Below, piece after piece: positions 6,028 through 7,813 of a DNA stretch of 7,813 nt. This stretch comes from Planctomycetota bacterium (GTDB lineage: Bacteria; Planctomycetota; Phycisphaerae; Sedimentisphaerales; SG8-4): NCBI GenBank assembly GCA_030607345.1, contig JAUWKC010000068.1:1-7813 (forward strand), written 5' to 3'. Each line of letters starts with the position of its first letter. Within the stretch, counting starts at the first letter, position 1. The position numbers and the translations under genes were made by a program. The notes under the pieces were generated by a model that had not been told where the DNA came from, made no database searches, and saw only the letters and a program-made list of their open reading frames with translations.

Positions 6028-7243
6028 AAAATTGGCCCGCTGAAAGTTGAAGTATCGGCAATATCGTTGCATAGGCAATCACACCAACTATCAGAGCCAT
6101 CACAATTATAATAAGGGGTTCGACTGCTGCGCTCAATCTTTCAATAACTACGTCCGTCGAGGCTTCAAGGTTTTCGCTGATATTTTTTAGCATTGTCTCC
6201 AATTCGCCGCTTTTTTCACCCACAGCTACCATATGGGCGATTGCCGGGTCGATGACACCGCTGTCCTTAAGCGGCGTTGCGATATCGGCGCCGGCCAGAA
6301 TTCTCTGCCGGGCCTGCTGGACGGCCCTTTTCATCAGACTGTTGCCGGTCACCTCGGCAACGACACGAAGTGAATCTGCCATGGCGAGGCCGGAACTAAG
6401 CAGCGTCGAAAGAGTGGATGCAAAACGCGCCACAACCCTCTGCCTGACAAGAGGACCGAGTATGGGCAGAGACAGTAAAAATTTGTCCCGCATATACGAA
6501 CCACGAGGCGTCTTCAGGAACCGCCGTACAGCATAGACGATGCCCCCCGCCACCGCAAGCACGATGATTAACCGCCAACTGGTCAGCGTATGGCTGACGT
6601 TCATTAATTGCCGGGTAATCCAGGGTAATTGCCCACCTGTTTTTTCGATTTGAGCAGCTACTGTCGGGATGACCTTGATGGTCAAAAAGAAAACTGCAGC
6701 TATACAAAACAAGATTAGGACAATCGGGTATATCATCGCGGTTATCACCTTGGATTCCACCCGCTGGCGTTTCTCCATAAAACCTGCAATGGTCGCGAGG
6801 CTGCCTCCCAGAGTTCCGGTGACCTCTCCCACACGAACCATACTTATAAATATCACATCAAAATAATCACCATAATCTTTCAGGGCGTCGGCAAAGCCTT
6901 CACCGGTAACCACCCTGTCGCGAATGTCGGCAATGGCATTTTTTAATCTGGGGTCGGATGTCTGCAGAATAAGCACCGACAGCGCCTCGGTCAGCTTGAT
7001 GCCCGAGTTGAGCAGTGTCGCCATCTGCTTGGTAAAGTCAACCACCTGACTTCTGCTGCTCCTGCTGAAAGCCGGCAAGAAGGCAAACCTACCCTCCCGC
7101 GGAGAACTCAACTCCGTGACCGAAGTGGGGTGAATGCTTCGGACCCTTAGCTGTTTTCTGGCTGCGTATGGGTTCTCAGCGGCGATGGCGCCTTTGATTT
7201 TCTTACCGCCTGCCGCTATCGCTGTGTATTGGTATCTGGGCAT
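6026..7243 (-). CDS. gspF: GspF, inner-membrane platform protein
   Basis: GspF is the polytopic inner-membrane core of the T2SS, sitting above the GspE hexamer and thought to turn ATPase motion into pseudopilin addition. The 405-residue protein has normal length and layout. An N-terminal cytoplasmic segment begins 'MPRYQYTAIAAGGKKIKGAI', the usual GspF opening. Two homologous T2SSF helical domains follow, at about 66-189 and 269-391. Both carry family motifs such as 'FTKQMATLLNSGIKLTEAL' (70-88), 'VRVGEVTGTLGGSLATIA' (136-153) and their second-domain counterparts 'FASTLSTLLSSGLAMADSL' (274-292) and 'VAVGEKSGELETML' (339-352). Membrane helices are at about 168-190, 223-243 and 374-397. ATG at 7243 lies 13 nt after the gspE stop. 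The ribosome site is weak (GTGAAGAA), so coupling to gspE translation is likely. Confidence 0.96.
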   Translation of the reverse strand: MPRYQYTAIAAGGKKIKGAIAAENPYAARKQLRVRSIHPTSVTELSSPREGRFAFLPAFSRSSRSQVVDFTKQMATLLNSGIKLTEALSVLILQTSDPRLKNAIADIRDRVVTGEGFADALKDYGDYFDVIFISMVRVGEVTGTLGGSLATIAGFMEKRQRVESKVITAMIYPIVLILFCIAAVFFLTIKVIPTVAAQIEKTGGQLPWITRQLMNVSHTLTSWRLIIVLAVAGGIVYAVRRFLKTPRGSYMRDKFLLSLPILGPLVRQRVVARFASTLSTLLSSGLAMADSLRVVAEVTGNSLMKRAVQQARQRILAGADIATPLKDSGVIDPAIAHMVAVGEKSGELETMLKNISENLEASTDVVIERLSAAVEPLIIIVMALIVGVIAYATILPILQLSAGQF

Positions 7244-7256
7244 AACAATTCTTCAC

Positions 7257-7813
7257 TCAAATCAAATCCGCCTGCGTGACCCTGAGGGCCTCGGCAACCG
7301 TGGTTATTCCCGCCAGCACCTTTTGCGCCCCATCCATTCGCAGCGTCTGCAGACCTGCGTTAAGAGCGGCTCTTTTTATCGTACCGGCACTTTCCCTCTT
7401 GTATATGAGGTCCTGTATTTCCTCGTTAATGGGCATCAATTCATAAATACCTGTTCGGCCCCGGTAACCCGTCTGGAAGCATTTCTCGCAGCCGGCGCCT
7501 TTATAGAACTTCCCGTGCGTTCCATCGGTGCCGTCGCTTTGGGCCTGGCTCGGCAGTAAACCGAGCTCGCTCAGTTCATGAGCAGAAGGCTCATATACCT
7601 GCCTGCAATCCGGACATATTCTCCGCACCAGGCGCTGCGCCATTATAGCAATCAGTGAGGAACTTGCCAAGTACGGCTCAACGCCGAGGTCCAAAAGTCG
7701 GCTGACCGCCCCGGCTGAGTCGTTGGTATGCAGCGTGCTGAAAACCAGGTGGCCCGTAAGCGAAGACTGAATCACCATCCTGGCCGTTTCGACGTCTCGA
7801 ACCTCGCCGACCA
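7257..7813 (-). CDS. gspE: GspE, T2SS ATPase (C-terminal part, cut by window edge)
   Basis: This is the last 184 codons plus stop of the cytoplasmic secretion ATPase; the N-terminal domains and Walker A lie beyond position 7813. The visible part opens with '[20 protein letters not shown]', which is the region just after Walker B. It continues with the His box '[20 protein letters not shown]' including the conserved His pair. A tetracysteine zinc module is present, CPDC near the middle and CEKC about 40 residues later, a mark of GspE/PilB-type ATPases. The C-terminus has '[14 protein letters not shown]' and the usual helical end with '[13 protein letters not shown]'. The gene order (directly before gspF and gspG) supports GspE over PilB. 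The first Met inside the frame (7778) is internal and not a start. Confidence 0.94.
   Translation of the reverse strand, partial: VGEVRDVETARMVIQSSLTGHLVFSTLHTNDSAGAVSRLLDLGVEPYLASSSLIAIMAQRLVRRICPDCRQVYEPSAHELSELGLLPSQAQSDGTDGTHGKFYKGAGCEKCFQTGYRGRTGIYELMPINEEIQDLIYKRESAGTIKRAALNAGLQTLRMDGAQKVLAGITTVAEALRVTQADLI

Noticed and set aside
5962..6060. Internal promoter before gspG
   Set aside because: The gap is AT-rich, but the best pair I found (TTCAAC, 17-base spacer, TAGTTT) matches consensus poorly, so I do not call a promoter.
5395..6111. Long plus-strand open frame (238 codons) opposite gspG and gspH
   Set aside because: It crosses two genes with clear pseudopilin signatures, and its translation has no recognisable motif; it is a frame shadow.

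Overview
The window is one stretch of a type II secretion (general secretory pathway, T2SS) operon. Every gene lies on the minus strand, so transcription runs from high to low coordinates. The order is gspE (3' part) - gspF - gspG - gspH - gspI - gspJ - gspK - gspL - gspM (5' part), which is the classical E-to-M order. Both ends are cut by the window: gspE lacks its N-terminal part beyond 7813, and gspM continues below position 1. No gspC or gspD is visible. Spacing is tight throughout: E-F 13 nt gap, F-G 64 nt gap, G-H 35 nt overlap, H-I 14 nt overlap, I-J 4 nt gap, J-K 4 nt gap, K-L 26 nt gap, L-M 1 nt overlap.

The genes divide into three functional groups. GspE (cytoplasmic ATPase) and GspF (polytopic inner-membrane protein) form the motor and platform. 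GspG (major pseudopilin) and GspH, I, J and K (minor pseudopilins) form the pseudopilus and its tip; all five carry a basic leader, a processing site and a hydrophobic helix. GspL and GspM form the assembly platform that couples the ATPase to the pilus. GspL here is a PilM-like domain joined through one membrane helix to a PilN-like periplasmic domain.

The host must be a diderm bacterium, because a T2SS spans two membranes. GC content looks close to half. The divergent, enlarged GspI, J and K and the PilM/PilN-like GspL suggest a lineage far from Proteobacteria. My guess is Planctomycetota or a related PVC group, but that is low-confidence inference from protein style and nothing in the window proves it.

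The machinery is well known, but several details are unusual: (1) GspI is about twice the normal length and carries, after its pseudopilin domain, a segment resembling an excisionase/MerR-type helix-turn-helix, then a Trp-rich tail; (2) GspH has Ala instead of Gly before the prepilin cleavage site; (3) GspJ ends in a very acidic tail, and GspK has an Asn-rich loop and an Arg/Lys-rich loop; (4) the only real intergenic gap, F-G, holds a near-perfect 15-bp inverted repeat, a 7-bp tandem repeat and a second small hairpin covering half of the gspG ribosome binding site. There are no RNA genes, insertion sequences, CRISPR arrays or convincing promoters, and no gene-free stretch over 300 bases.
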